A DNA stretch of 64,000 bases from Carettochelys insculpta (taxonomy: Eukaryota; Chordata; Testudines; Carettochelyidae), in the NCBI RefSeq assembly GCF_033958435.1, contig NC_134138.1:10614001-10678000 (forward strand), given 5' to 3'. Below, piece after piece: positions 54,131 through 64,000 of the stretch. Position numbers and translations under genes: made by a program. A model generated the notes under the pieces. That model was not told the DNA's origin, did not search any database, and worked only from the letters and a program-made list of their open reading frames with translations. Within the stretch, counting starts at the first letter, position 1. The number at the start of each line of letters is the position of its first letter.

Positions 54131-54965
54131 GGGTGAGGCTGGGGACTTTGGGCTTACCATCAGCCTAAAGAAGACAAACATACTCGGTCAGGATGTTGCT
54201 GAATCCCCATCAATCAGCATGGACAACTATACGTTAGAGGTTGTCCACGAGTTCGTTTACCTCGGGTCCACCATCACTGACACCCTGTCAATGGACACTG
54301 AGCTAAATAGGAGGATCGGAAAAGCGGCCACAACTCTGTCCAGACTCAGCAAAAGAGTGTGGAATAACAACAAGCTGTACACTCACACCAAAATGCAAGT
54401 CTACAGAGCCTGCATCCTCAGCACCCGCCTTTATGGCAGTGAGACTTGGACCCTGTATGCCCGCCAGGAAAAGAGGCTGAACTTCTTCCACTTGCATTGC
54501 CTCAGGCGCATCCTTGGAATATTATGGAAGGACAGAGTGACCAACACCGCCGTCCTCGAGCCAGCTGGAATCCCAACCATGCACACCCTCCTCAGGCAGT
54601 GTCGACTCTGCTGGCTTGGACACGTCCACAGGGTGAATAATGGAAGGATTCCAAAAGACATCCTGTATGGTGAGCTAGCCTCTGGCAAAAGACCTCCCGG
54701 ACACCCCCAATTGCGCTACAAAGATGTCTGCAAGAGAGACCTCAGAGAGGTAGACATCGAGCTGGACAACTGGGAAGAACTAGCAGATGACCACAGCAGA
54801 TGGAGGCAGGGGTTACACAAGGGCCTTCAGAAGGGCGAGATGAGGATCAGACAGCTAGCAGAGGAGAAGCAAGCGCACAGAAAGCACACTAAGGACTTGC
54901 CAGACACCCACCACATCTGCAAGAGATGCAGCAAGGACTTGTCACTCTCGTGTGGGTCTTCATAG
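54120..54965 (+). CDS. LINE ORF, C-terminal part after the RT core
   Basis: 281 residues open; the true LINE frame begins near 54138. Order: GDFGLTISLKKTN (RT thumb border), FVYLGSTITDTLSMDTELNR, the conserved YGSETWTLYARQEKRL and FHLHCLRRILGILWKDRVTN block, then CWLGHVHRVNNGRIPKDILY and LRYKDVCKRDLREVDIELDN. A frameshift near 54938 replaces the final Cys/His cluster seen at 49.8 kb. The layout is that of RTE/I-related vertebrate LINEs with a YLGS and ETW signature. The clade is not settled. Catalytic RT motifs are missing. Confidence 0.75.
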   Translation: MKVLGEAGDFGLTISLKKTNILGQDVAESPSISMDNYTLEVVHEFVYLGSTITDTLSMDTELNRRIGKAATTLSRLSKRVWNNNKLYTHTKMQVYRACILSTRLYGSETWTLYARQEKRLNFFHLHCLRRILGILWKDRVTNTAVLEPAGIPTMHTLLRQCRLCWLGHVHRVNNGRIPKDILYGELASGKRPPGHPQLRYKDVCKRDLREVDIELDNWEELADDHSRWRQGLHKGLQKGEMRIRQLAEEKQAHRKHTKDLPDTHHICKRCSKDLSLSCGSS

Positions 54966-55055
54966 TCACAATAGAAGTTGTAAATGAAGTCCTAAATTGA
55001 AACTATAAAGGGCGCGATCCATAGTCTACGTAGACTGAAGGATGCCTACTACTGC
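54138..55055 (+). mobile_element. Non-CR1 LINE, 5'-truncated
   Basis: Carries the post-RT part of the ORF plus a 3' UTR ending CCATAGTCTACGTAGACTGAAGGATGCC. It inserted into a hAT fragment. Same family as 49.6 kb and the reversed piece at 59.8 kb. Confidence 0.85.
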
Positions 55056-55984
55056 TAAGCCACAAAACAGGGACCTGAACTTCCCCAGAGGTATGGGGTG
55101 TTTGCAGCCTGCTTTTGGAGGTTAGGTTTAAATCTAATAATTTTGCACTGTGATCAGAGGAAATGGCTGAGATTCAACCACATACATAAGAGTGAGAAGC
55201 AGGGGGAGTGGATTTAGAGAGTGAGGGCCTGGATGATACCTAGAGCCAGCTGTTCTTCTCTCAGCAAATTGGCTTTAACTAAATGTGAAGCAGATTGGGT
55301 TTAAGGTTGCTAAATCTTGTAGCTTTGTCTAGACTTGGCTGCTTTCTAGTAAAGTGCATGCAGCGGTTGTGAGCTGTATAATCATATTGCTGGTTGTAGA
55401 AAACAGGCATTTTGCTCTGATAGGATAATTGAAATTCAAGCTGCACTTTATGGAATTTGACATTAATTTTGCTTATTTGTGGGATGAGGTTTGCCCAATC
55501 CAATGAGAGCTGACAGTAGAGGAGTGCCCTGGAAATGGAAATACACAGCTCCATTAGGGGCAAGGCTTGATTTGTAAATCAGTTAGATGGGAAGTAAATG
55601 GGGGGATAGGAATTAAAGAGGCAACACTCCACTTTTCACGTGCTAAATAATTCAAAGGGGAACACAGTACAAAGATTGCACAAAAGATGAGGGCCTGGAG
55701 ACAATGGCTTCTGAGTGCCTCAGAAATGTCAAGCTTTGACTACATGTAATTTCAGCCGATTAAAGCAAAAAATAAAGATTGTGTTTTGCTCAAATTTGGG
55801 TTGAAGTATGCCATTTCAGCAGCAAGTTCTGAAAGATTCACAGCAACCCCTGAACCTGGCAAAGGCAATTCCTGGAATGATAGTACAGCAGCATTGCTTA
55901 ATTCAGCCGGGAAAGGCATGACAAGATCCAGTTCCTGGAAACGGAAGCCAGCAAAGCTCAAAGTGGAAAGAATACACTTTTTTT
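55056..55984. other. Unassigned stretch
   Basis: No gene or named repeat is supported. A T-rich tract lies at 55978-55991. Confidence 0.45.
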
Positions 55985-55991
55985 TTTTTTA

Positions 55992-56210
55992 TTGCAGGTG
56001 AGGACTGTTACTCGTTGGACCACAGAGGTGATGGATTCTCCATCACTTGTATCTTTCAATAGAGAATGGGTGTTTTGCTAAAAGACCCATTTAGTTCAGT
56101 GCCTGGGCTCAGTGCAGGAACCACAGAGTGAAATTCTACGGCCTGAGTTTTCCATGAGGTCAGTTTAGATGATCATAATGATTCGTTGTGGCCTTAAACT
56201 TATCCGTCTG
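55992..56210 (+). mobile_element. Ancient CR1 (L3-like) 3' fragment
   Basis: GGTGATGGATTCTCCATCAC corresponds to the EVMDSPSL region and TCAGTTTAGATGATCATAATG to the L3-type 3' end. Confidence 0.7.
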
Positions 56211-57034
56211 AGGCAGGTGAAATTGTACTCATGGCGCAAAGTGAAGCCCAGGCACTATATATGTGAAAAGACAGATGAGATGAAAACTACAGAGCAAGCA
56301 AATGTTCCAGCACGGATGGCTACCCTCCCGTTATTCTTTCCCACCGAGTTATAGATGAAGGAAGTGACCGATTTACCTGGGAAGGGCTCCAAGATAGCTG
56401 GGAAAACTGTCACTTTCTCAGCAGGTGATCAGCTAAAACTGTGCTCGTTTTGAAAAAGTTTGCACATCGCCCAGCACTGATGGAGGATTCTGGGCACTAC
56501 CCTGTTTAAGTAGCAAACTAAATAATGTTTGCTGTTTGCAGTAGTGTTGTCTCTGTCTTCGACCCAAAATATAAGAGAAACAAGGCAGGTGAGGTAGTTA
56601 TTGGGTAGACAGAAGTGGGTCTGTGAACTTTTATTGTTTGTATTAGAGTACAATAAAAATACAGCTGCAGTGGTGATTGGAGTCCTGGTTGTTAGTCACT
56701 GCACAAAGCAGTGAAGTTTTCTGTATGGGGACATTCAGGAAAATTAATCTGAATTCATGTAAAGTGTGATTTTCAAGTCACTTAACTCAACTGCATTAAA
56801 TCCCTATGTGAACACCCTCCTTCAGAATTAAAGTACCCTTAATTTGGTTTGGTATAATTTATTTCCAAAATGAATTACAATAAACCATATTAAGGCCACT
56901 TGAATTTTGAATGATGGCACCCACACTGGGATTCAATATGTTTTAACTATTCCATTTGAAAAATTACACCTTTAGTTAGTTCAGAATAATGATCTGGGGT
57001 GTCCCCATATAGAAGAAATTATTACTATTAGTAT
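56211..57034. other. Unassigned stretch
   Basis: No supported gene or repeat. Confidence 0.45.
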
Positions 57035-57312
57035 TTAGTATTTAATTAACACTCACATGACTCAACTGAGATCAGGGCGCCATAGATCTAAACACCATAA
57101 AGACAATAGTGAGAGACTGTCTCTGCTGCAAAATGCTGAGAGGTTAAATATACAAGACAAAAAAGGTAGGGGAAAGAGCATTATTGGCATCTTGTTGCAT
57201 GGAGGCATTTAAGGATCTGAGAGATTAGGTCACTTGTTTAGGTTCACACAAGAAGTCTATATCAGGGACAGGACTCCTGAGCCACTGTTCAATACCTTCA
57301 TCTCTAGGCCAT
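57035..57312 (-). repeat. tRNA-derived SINE, reversed
   Basis: Read in reverse: CATGGCCTAGAGATGAAGG (A-box head), CTCAGGAGTCCTGTCCCTG (B-box zone), then the body. The 3' region is GATCAGGGCGCCATAGATC on the plus strand. Same family as 872-1015, longer. Confidence 0.7.
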
Positions 57313-57675
57313 GTTTCCCTTCTGCTAAATAATTATAACTGTTGGTGGATATCCTGCTGGAGAGCTTTGTAGAGTGTGGCATTTCAGGAAGTCTCCACCT
57401 GCTCATCCAGTTTTAGTCAAGTTCATTAAAGTAACCGGGGCTAATGGCCATCGCAGGCCCAGAGGCAAGATGGGATGAGGACCTGGCTCCCTGCCCCCAA
57501 GAAGGGGTGTGGTCAAGGGAAGAAGGGGCAGGGCATAGGTCATTCAGCCCTGAAGGACCCCCCCACCCATACTCCCTCAGAACCATGTGAGAAGCAGTGG
57601 CACAGGGCTGCAATGACATTTCAGAGGAGACCAGCAAGAGCTGTGCTAGCTGGTTTGTTGTTGTAGGGCTGCTCA

Positions 57676-58195
57676 AGAATCATAGAATCATAGAATGGTA
57701 GGACTGGAAGGGAACTTGGGAGGTCATCGTGTCCAGCCCCTCACCCTCATGGCAGGACCAAGTACTGTCTACACCATCCCTGATAGACACTTATCTAACC
57801 TGTTCTTAAATATCTCCAGTGATGGAGATTCCACAACCTCCCTAGGCAATTTACTCCAGTGTTTGACCACCCTGACAGTTAGGAACCTTTTCCTAATGTC
57901 CAACCTAAACCTCCCTTGCTGCAGTTTAAGCCCATTGCTTCTTGTTCTATCCTCAGAGGCCAAGAAGAACAAGTTTTCTCCCTCCTCCTTATGACTCCCT
58001 TTTAGATACCTGAAAACTGCTGTCACGTCCCCCCTTAATCTTCCTTTTTTCCAAACTAAACAATCCCAATTCTTTCAGCCTTTCTTCATAAGTCATGTTC
58101 TTTAGACCTTGATGATTCTTGTTGCTCTTTTCTGGACCCTTTCCAATTTCTCCACATCTTTCTTGAAAAGAAGACCAGGCAGTGAACAGTGGTTG
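57676..58195 (-). mobile_element. CR1 LINE 3' end, other subfamily
   Basis: AAGAATCATAGAATCATAGAATGG is the reversed octamer tail. The body contains the ORF2 C-terminus and extends to about 58195. Confidence 0.88.
57769..58026 (-). pseudogene. CR1 ORF2 C-terminal fragment
   Basis: 85 open residues, including FRLDIRKRFLTVRVVKHWSK and LPREVVESPSLEIFKNRLDK. Diverged from the 21-kb subfamily in the KRFLTVRV segment, so it marks a second CR1 lineage. No RT motifs. Confidence 0.8.
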
Positions 58196-59602
58196 GCTGT
58201 TGTGGGATCATTCATAGGAGTGGGATTTTATTTTCAAGTTTCTGATGAATTCTGGCCTGTACATGTTGATATGTTATTGCCAGGTGTCTCCTGAATGCTA
58301 GATTTCTCATTTTTTTATTTTTATTTTTAGACAGCTTTTTGTTTGTGGAAATAGGAGTTTCGACTATTCTGTAATGCGAGAGCCCTGTCTCCAGCCATAG
58401 AAAGGGAGGCCCAGCTAATTTGGATGCAGCCTCTAAGAATTTAACAGTGTGCTTACGCATAGAATAAGGCAAGGATTTCTGAGATAGAGGCAGATTTTTT
58501 AAAACCTCAATAAACTATTAAATTATTAAATAATAGATAATACATTTTTTCAGTTTCTCAGGCAGCATGATTCTCGTGTATATTATAGACAGAATAATAA
58601 CATCTTCAACCGCTTACTGTAAGATGAATGTCCCTCTCACTGACCAGTAGAATCTAAATGCCTGAAGTCATTTTTTGCCTGAAAAATGTACACAACTTCC
58701 AAGCCAGTTAAAATATGCAAACTTCACTTAAGAAAAGAGCAATGCTAAATTAAGCTTTGCAGCTCTGCCAAGGTCAATAGCTGCATAAAAATGCATGTGG
58801 ATCCCAGGATGGATGCTGAATACACAAAGGGATAGGCTATACTATTTCCATTCATGCTAAGTGGTACCTTGCTCCAGGAGTAGTGGAAATCAATCAGCCA
58901 ATTTCTGGAGCAAACTAATTACCCTGTATTAGTAAGCAGAGCTTAAATTCTCATATACTACTTCCTGGATCCTCCTCCTGCCCCTCTCCATTCAGTGCTC
59001 CAGGTTTCAGTCCTATGGGGTGTGCTGGCACTTGGAGCCTCAGCCCCAAATATTTGTGGGAACTTCACTCTGGAGACCTCCAGCTGAAATTAAACCGTGT
59101 TGGTTAGGATGGTCCATTTATAGAGACTCAGATCTATCCAAGGAAGCAAAAATATAGGAGGGATAGGAATTCATTTTTGTAGCTCTACAACCTGTTCCAC
59201 AGAACCATTTTAAAATGACCTTTGGATGAACTAAAACAGGGCAGGATAAAGGAGATAATGACTAAAGGAAAGGAACTACCACATGAAGTTCCAGTAAGCC
59301 CAAAACAATCACAAATCCAACTGGTATTGAGAGGATCATCTTTTGGAACTATATGGGTTGTACAATATCTGGTAGAACAATTTAAGTTTTTACTTACAAC
59401 TGGGGAAGCAAGGTTTTGTGTTTTAGCTTCAACTTTCTGACATCCATCTAACATATACTGATATCTCACAGTCTTTTCAAGCTACTATGAGAACCCAAAT
59501 GTTTCCCAATTGTCTTGTCTTTAATTTGCTACATAAATGTAAGTCCCACTTACTTAAATGAGACTGGTTTGGTGGTCGGTAGCAATGATATTTTCTATAT
59601 AA
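58196..59602. other. Unassigned stretch
   Basis: No supported gene. AT-rich around 58500-58550. CR1-like debris is possible but not demonstrable. Confidence 0.45.
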
Positions 59603-60373
59603 GGGGTCAGCAAACCCCAGCACACATACCAAGAGTGGCATGTGAACCTATTTTCATCAGCATGTGAGGCAGGAGCTTAGCCCTGCCCCTCCTTCCCCAT
59701 GCAGCCAAGAAGTTGCTCAAAGTCATGCCACCTGTGGATTAACAAAAGACCAGCTAATGCCTCCAACCATAATATAAACTGTAAAACTTTGCATCTGTTT
59801 ATTTATTAATGAAGGTGTTGTAAGCTGTAGTAGTAGTAATAGCATCCTTCAGTCTGCATAGACTATGGATTGCGCCCTTCGTAGTTCTATTTGGGATCAT
59901 CATTTGCAGCATCGACTGTGACTGTGAAGGCCCACACGAGAGTGACAGTCCTTGCTGAACCAGTATCTGTTACCTCCTGTGTTGGTTCAACGCTGTTAAA
60001 CAATGCTGGAGTACCTCTCCAGGCACGAGCCTGGGCAATTTTTTGGGACCCTGGGCTGCCCAGATGCCCGTGTTCCCCTCTCGGCTTTACTGATGTAGTC
60101 CAAAGGAGAGGATAACCTCTACATCTGTTACCAGCTCAGCTGCAGGAGTTGCCGGGTCAATGCCAGAAGTTGACACAGAACTGCCTTAGGACTCCCCTCC
60201 GGATTTTCTGTCAGGGTTTACTCTCTTAGCCTTGCTCCTTCCAAGGATAACCCACAAGGCAGTGGGGCAACCTGTAGTGACTTTTGAAAGTATCACTGGC
60301 ACTCAGACACTACAAGGAGGTCAAAATGTCAAATTTTGGCACTCTGCCTCAGAAAGGTTGCTGACCCCTGGGC
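59603..60373. mobile_element. hAT-type element with LINE insertion
   Basis: The left GGGGTCAGCAAACCCC and the right GGTTGCTGACCCCTGG are the hAT ends CAGGGGTCAGCAACC. The interior is split by the reversed LINE-tailed segment at 59820-60260. An 8-bp duplication is not preserved. Confidence 0.7.
59820..60260 (-). mobile_element. LINE-tailed element, possibly a SINE or 5'-rearranged LINE
   Basis: The 3' end on the minus strand is the non-CR1 LINE tail (plus-strand GCATCCTTCAGTCTGCATAGACTATGGATTGCG). Upstream it keeps only the last codons' equivalent (GTGGGCCTTCACAGTCACAG). It then has about 300 bases with no counterpart in the LINE copies at 49.6 and 54.1 kb. That head could be LINE 5' UTR or an unrelated SINE head. 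Confidence 0.6.
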
Positions 60374-60738
60374 TAGAGATTATGTATCTATGAATTTTGG
60401 TCATCAATGTTCATGGAATCGCAGATTCCATTCCCTGATGAGCTTGGTGGTGGGGCTTGAACTTCTAAAAGCTTTGGGTAAATTATTCCAAACTTCAGGA
60501 GAAAGGTTTCATTGAGCTTCCATGGAGAAGGACAATTTGGAAGGCTCATGCTTCCTAGAGTTGGCAAAATTAAGAGAGCTAATGAATTTGTTTCGTAGCT
60601 GAATGGAAAGTTAATGACTAGCAGCTATTAGTCCCTGGAGTTGCTAGCAGAGGAGTTAATCAAATCATCCACTTCATGATTGATCAGACACATCATTTAT
60701 CAGTCACTCTGGCTAAATACTTGACAGGCTTTACATTT

Positions 60739-61134
60739 CTCCTTGTAACCCCCTCCTGTTCACTAACCCAGTGTGAGGTTAATTGGCAATGGGAAAACCT
60801 TGCAATTTCTTACATAACTTGGGAGACTAGGCCTGAGGCTCCTTGGTGTGCTCTGTGTTGTGTATTAATGTGTTTGTACCTCAGACCAGACCCACTCAGA
60901 CAAGTCACCAAAAACATGCTTTTTTCTGTAGAAAAGCACAAAACAGGATCACAGTTCAGCAGCCCCGTTCCTCTGCGTGCTGCTTCAGCTCAGTCTCTGT
61001 TGAGACCCTGCTGGGGGCAGGGTGCACATTCTGGTAGGAACTAGGGCCTTCTCCCAGCATGCTGCAGTTTGTAGTCCCCAACACGTAGTTTCTAGGGCTA
61101 GGGCTGAAATGCGCTGGTCCTTGGGCTGCACAAT
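60739..61134 (-). mobile_element. Solo LTR of the His-primed family
   Basis: Reversed copy of the LTR at 15.1-15.7 kb: plus-strand TGTAACCCCCTCCTG start, the AGCAGCCCCGTTCCTC block and AGCATGCTGCAGTTTGTAGTCCC. It lacks the 249-base internal duplication. No primer binding site follows, so it is a solo LTR. The outer boundary at 61134 is approximate. Confidence 0.78.
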
Positions 61135-61749
61135 GTTAGTCTGATGCCTTCACAAGTCAGAGACTTAGTTAAAATGAATTGAACTTCCAGCCCACTGATG
61201 GTTACAGCCACATACATAGCTCAGAAACATTAATCTGATGGGAGAGAAGTTCAAGTGGCTGGAGAAAGCCAAACTCAAATTTAGTTCATTGTTGAATGAT
61301 GACGTTCACATTTGGTCAAGTTAAGGGAATACCAAAGAGCTATCACACAAAGACAAGTGTGGAAATTAAAGTGATGATAACAATCTAGACAATTTCACAA
61401 TATCATAAGCAATCCACTTTTAGGATTACTCACTTACCAATCAAAACAATTTTTTAATTTCTTTGTCATCTTCCCCATCGCACAACTGGGCAATAGCATA
61501 TCCTCTTACCTACTTAGCTGATTGCTGAGCAGAGGACAATTGGCGCACAGAGTCTGCAAGCAGTAAGGAAGCACTTAGGCTCTGTCATCCCCACAGTGGG
61601 AGATTACCAGGAGAAACTTTCCCATCTACTTCCCTTACTCCTTGCAATTGTGAAGGACAGAGGAGTCAAACAGGCTGCCCTGAATGTTTGGTTTAGTGCA
61701 TTCTAAATCCAACTCAGGAAGATCGATCTTCACCATGTTAAGTGAAGCC
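61135..61749. other. Unassigned stretch
   Basis: No supported gene or named repeat. Confidence 0.45.
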
Positions 61750-62245
61750 ATAAGAACATAAGAACATAAGAATGGCCATACTGGGTCAGACCAAAAGTCC
61801 ATCCAGCCCAGCATCCCATCTGCCGACGGTGGCCAATGCCAGGTGCCCCAGAGAAGGGGAACAGAAGACAATGATCAAGTGATTTATCTCCTGCCATCCA
61901 TCTCCTGCCCTTGTTCTGAAGGCTAGGGCACCATACTTTATCCCTGGCTAATAGCCATTTATGGACCTAACCTGCAAAAATTTATCAAGCTCTTTTTTAA
62001 ACCCTAATAGAGTCCTGGCCTTCACAGCCTCCTCCGGCAAGGAGTTCCACAGGTTGACTGTGCGCTGTGTGAAGAAAAATTTCCTTTTATTAGTTTTGAA
62101 CCTACTACCCATCAATTTCATTTGGTGTCCCCTAGTTCTTGTATTAAGGGAAAAGGTAAATAATTTTTCTATATTCACTTTCTCCACACCATTCATGATT
62201 TTATATACCTCTATCATATCGCCCCTCAATCGCCTCTTTTCCAAA
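61750..62245 (-). mobile_element. CR1 LINE 3' half (subfamily with GGCCATACTGGGTCAGACC)
   Basis: AACATAAGAACATAAGAATGGCCATACTGGGTCAGACC is the reversed 3' end. An open C-terminal fragment lies at 61948-62244 ([40 protein letters not shown]). Better preserved than its relatives at 6.7 and 11.9 kb. Confidence 0.88.
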
Positions 62246-62249
62246 CTGA

Positions 62250-62315
62250 CCCTTAGTCTAAAGCAGTGCTAAAGCACTAAGACTAAAGCACATACCCTTA
62301 GTCTAAAGCAGTGCT
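62250..62315 (+). repeat. 21-bp direct duplication at hAT border
   Basis: CCCTTAGTCTAAAGCAGTGCT occurs at 62250-62270 and 62295-62315, joining the CR1 flank and the first bases of the hAT terminus in both copies. Confidence 0.9.
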
Positions 62316-62728
62316 CTGCAACCATTGTGCCGTGGCACACTGGTGTGACACAAAGTGGCACTTAATATGCCTCAGAGCCATGCGGCAGGAGAGCCATCCA
62401 CCACTCTGCACACATGCCCCACCACTTGGTAGGACAGCCAGGAGGTGGTGGTGGCTGTGGGGAGGCAGCAGTGGTGGCAGCATCTCCAGTGAGTTGCTGG
62501 CATTGATTTGGTGGGGAGGGGAGCTGGGATTGCCAGGTTCTAGGGGAGAGTTGAGGAACTCAGTTATTTTGGGTGCCAGGCTCTGGACCGGGCTGGGGGA
62601 TTGGGTTATAGAGGGGAGGTGGGGTGCCTAGCTTGGAGGGAGGTGTTTGGGATATATTTAATGGTGTGCTGTGAAATTATAATGAGTGCTGAACTGTGCC
62701 ATGAGGTAATAAAGGTTGCTGAGCACTG
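62309..62728. mobile_element. hAT-type MITE with degenerate 8-bp duplication
   Basis: The ends CAGTGCTCTGCAACC and GGTTGCTGAGCACTG are inverted repeats with one mismatch. The flanks GTCTAAAG (62301-62308) and GTCAACAG (62729-62736) agree at 6 of 8 positions, as expected for an aged hAT duplication. Non-coding. Confidence 0.85.
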
Positions 62729-62904
62729 GTCAACAGCATGGCAGTGAACTCTGATAGAAGGATGATGGGCACAGTATGGCTACACCTACAAGGCAGCCTA
62801 AACTTGAAATAAGCTACACAATTTGTGCTACACAAATTCCACAGCTTATTTTGCATATGGTTTGAAATAGGCTATTTCAGCATTTGTTGCTGTCTAAACA
62901 GGAG

Positions 62905-63757
62905 GTCATCCAGTCCAGCCTCCTGCCTAAAGCAGGATCAACCCCAACTAAATCATCCCAGCCATGACTATGTCAATCTGGGACTTAAAAACCTCTAGGG
63001 ATGGAGATTGGTAACGCATTCCTGTGCTTCACCATCCTTCTGGTGAAACAGTTTTTCCTAATATCCAACCTACTCCTCTCCCTCTGTAACCTCAGACCTT
63101 TGCTCCTTGTTCTGCCGTCTGTCACCACTGAGGACATCTCTATCCATCCTCTTTAGTCCCCTTTCAGGAAGCTGAAGGCTGCTATCAAATTGCCCCTCAG
63201 TCTTGTCTTCTGCAATTTAAATAAGTCCAAATCTCTCAGCCTCCCTTCATAGGGCAAGGGATCCAGCCTCCTGACCATTTTCATTGTACTCTGCTGAACC
63301 CTCTCTAACGCGTCTACATCCCTTTTATACTGGGGGCCTAGAACTCGATGCAATACTCCATATGTGGTCTCACCAGTGCCGAAGAGAGAGGATAATACCT
63401 TCTCTAGATCTGCTGGAAATGCTTCTCTTAATTCACCCCAATATGCTGTTAGCCTTCTTGGCTACAAGGTACACTGTTGACTCATACGCAGCCTCTAATC
63501 CAGAATAATCCCCAGGTCCTTTTCTGCTGCACTGCTGCTTAGCCAGTTGGTCCCCAGCCTGTAACAATGCTTGGGATTCGTCCATCCCAAGTGCAGGACT
63601 CTGCACTTCTCCTTGTTGAACCTCTTCAAATTTCTTCTGGCCTAGTCCTCCGATTTTGTCTATGTCACTCTGGACCCCATCCCTACCCTCCAATGTATTT
63701 ACCTTACCCACTAGTTTAGTGTCATCTGCAAATTTGCTGAGGGCACAATCCATCTTT
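62905..63757 (-). mobile_element. CR1 LINE inside a MITE
   Basis: AGGTCATCCAGTCCAGCCTCCTGCCT is the reversed 3' region (the terminal octamers are missing). The element extends back to the RT FADD motif at its 5' truncation. Confidence 0.87.
63433..63753 (-). pseudogene. CR1 RT fragment with motif C
   Basis: [20 protein letters not shown] begins the fragment with RT motif C intact. It then follows the CR1 order ([20 protein letters not shown]) with a frameshift before VAKKANSILG. Truncated at its N-terminus, so motifs A and B are missing. Confidence 0.82.
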
Positions 63758-64000
63758 TACGTCTCCTGCGACAAGGACTACAGAGATGCAAAAATAGTGC
63801 TCCGGTTATTTCAGGAAAATATTTTGCAATAACAGGCACGTGTCAATAAACACGGCCTAACTGTTTAGGGATACCAACCTACCCTGAAATAGCTCTGCTA
63901 TGTAGACACATAGTCTGTAAAACCATAGTTAAGATGCACAAGGAAGGTACACACAATCAATATAACAGAAAATGTAATCAGTCCTAGTGCAACATCTTCT

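Larger units (their letters stand above)
62778..63913. mobile_element. Candidate MITE split by CR1
   Basis: The left GGCTACACCTACAAGGC and the reversed right CTATGTGTCTACATAGC fit the terminal layout. TTGAAATAAGC and GAAATAGCTC words mirror each other, as in the 20.9-kb element. The CR1 at 62905-63757 lies within. The target duplication is unclear (TAT/TCT). Confidence 0.55.

Noticed and set aside
59891..60115. 74-residue ORF overlapping the LINE-tailed element
   Set aside because: Opposite strand to the element. No motif.

Overview
The window looks like AT-rich, gene-poor intergenic DNA from a sauropsid nuclear genome, most likely a turtle (a crocodilian is the main alternative). The evidence is the repeat mix. 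CR1 LINEs of several ages dominate, many ending in ATTCTRTG-type 3' tails. tRNA-derived SINEs, Penelope-like elements with a GIY-YIG endonuclease, PIF/Harbinger transposons with swarms of short TIR elements, hAT fragments and solo LTRs fill most of the rest. No host protein-coding exon, rRNA, functional tRNA or CRISPR array is supported. Every convincing coding signal belongs to a mobile element.

Layout. 0-5.4 kb: a Harbinger fragment, a SINE, a long Penelope element carrying two later insertions, and a SINE split by a 238-bp TIR element. 6.5-12.3 kb: a compound microsatellite, a 735-bp palindrome, a solo LTR with target duplication, a TIR element, a Penelope inverted dimer and CR1 remnants. 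15.1-16.9 kb: an LTR, a His-tRNA-type primer binding site and a decayed gag. 17.7-23.0 kb: a dense cluster of TIR elements and a hAT, with a CR1 insertion whose reverse-transcriptase ORF is open. 23.1-27.2 kb: a second Penelope and a second, decayed Harbinger. 28-31.8 kb: old LINE debris and a second Penelope inverted dimer. 32.2-37.0 kb: a nested stack (palindromic-end repeat > 4.5-kb two-gene Harbinger > solo LTR). 37.6-45.5 kb: a third Penelope, SINEs and ancient CR1. 49.6-55.1 kb: fragments of another LINE clade and a possible LTR. 56-64 kb: CR1, hAT elements and a solo LTR.

Functional logic. The element at 32367-36858 carries both proteins known from PIF/Harbinger transposons: a Myb/SANT-like DNA-binding protein and a DDE transposase, in convergent orientation. 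Its ends share one architecture with at least six short non-coding elements in the window: a hexamer followed by a TCTACACT-like core, flanked by 3-bp duplications. That suggests this transposase family mobilised them. Penelope elements left full-length-type copies and short terminal fragments with clean 12-13 bp target duplications, two of them as head-to-head inverted dimers. Nesting gives a relative chronology: ancient CR1 and SINEs first, then TIR elements, Harbinger and Penelope, then CR1 and LTRs within them.

Family names rest on recognised motifs, not on database searches. Boundaries given as approximate were read by eye.
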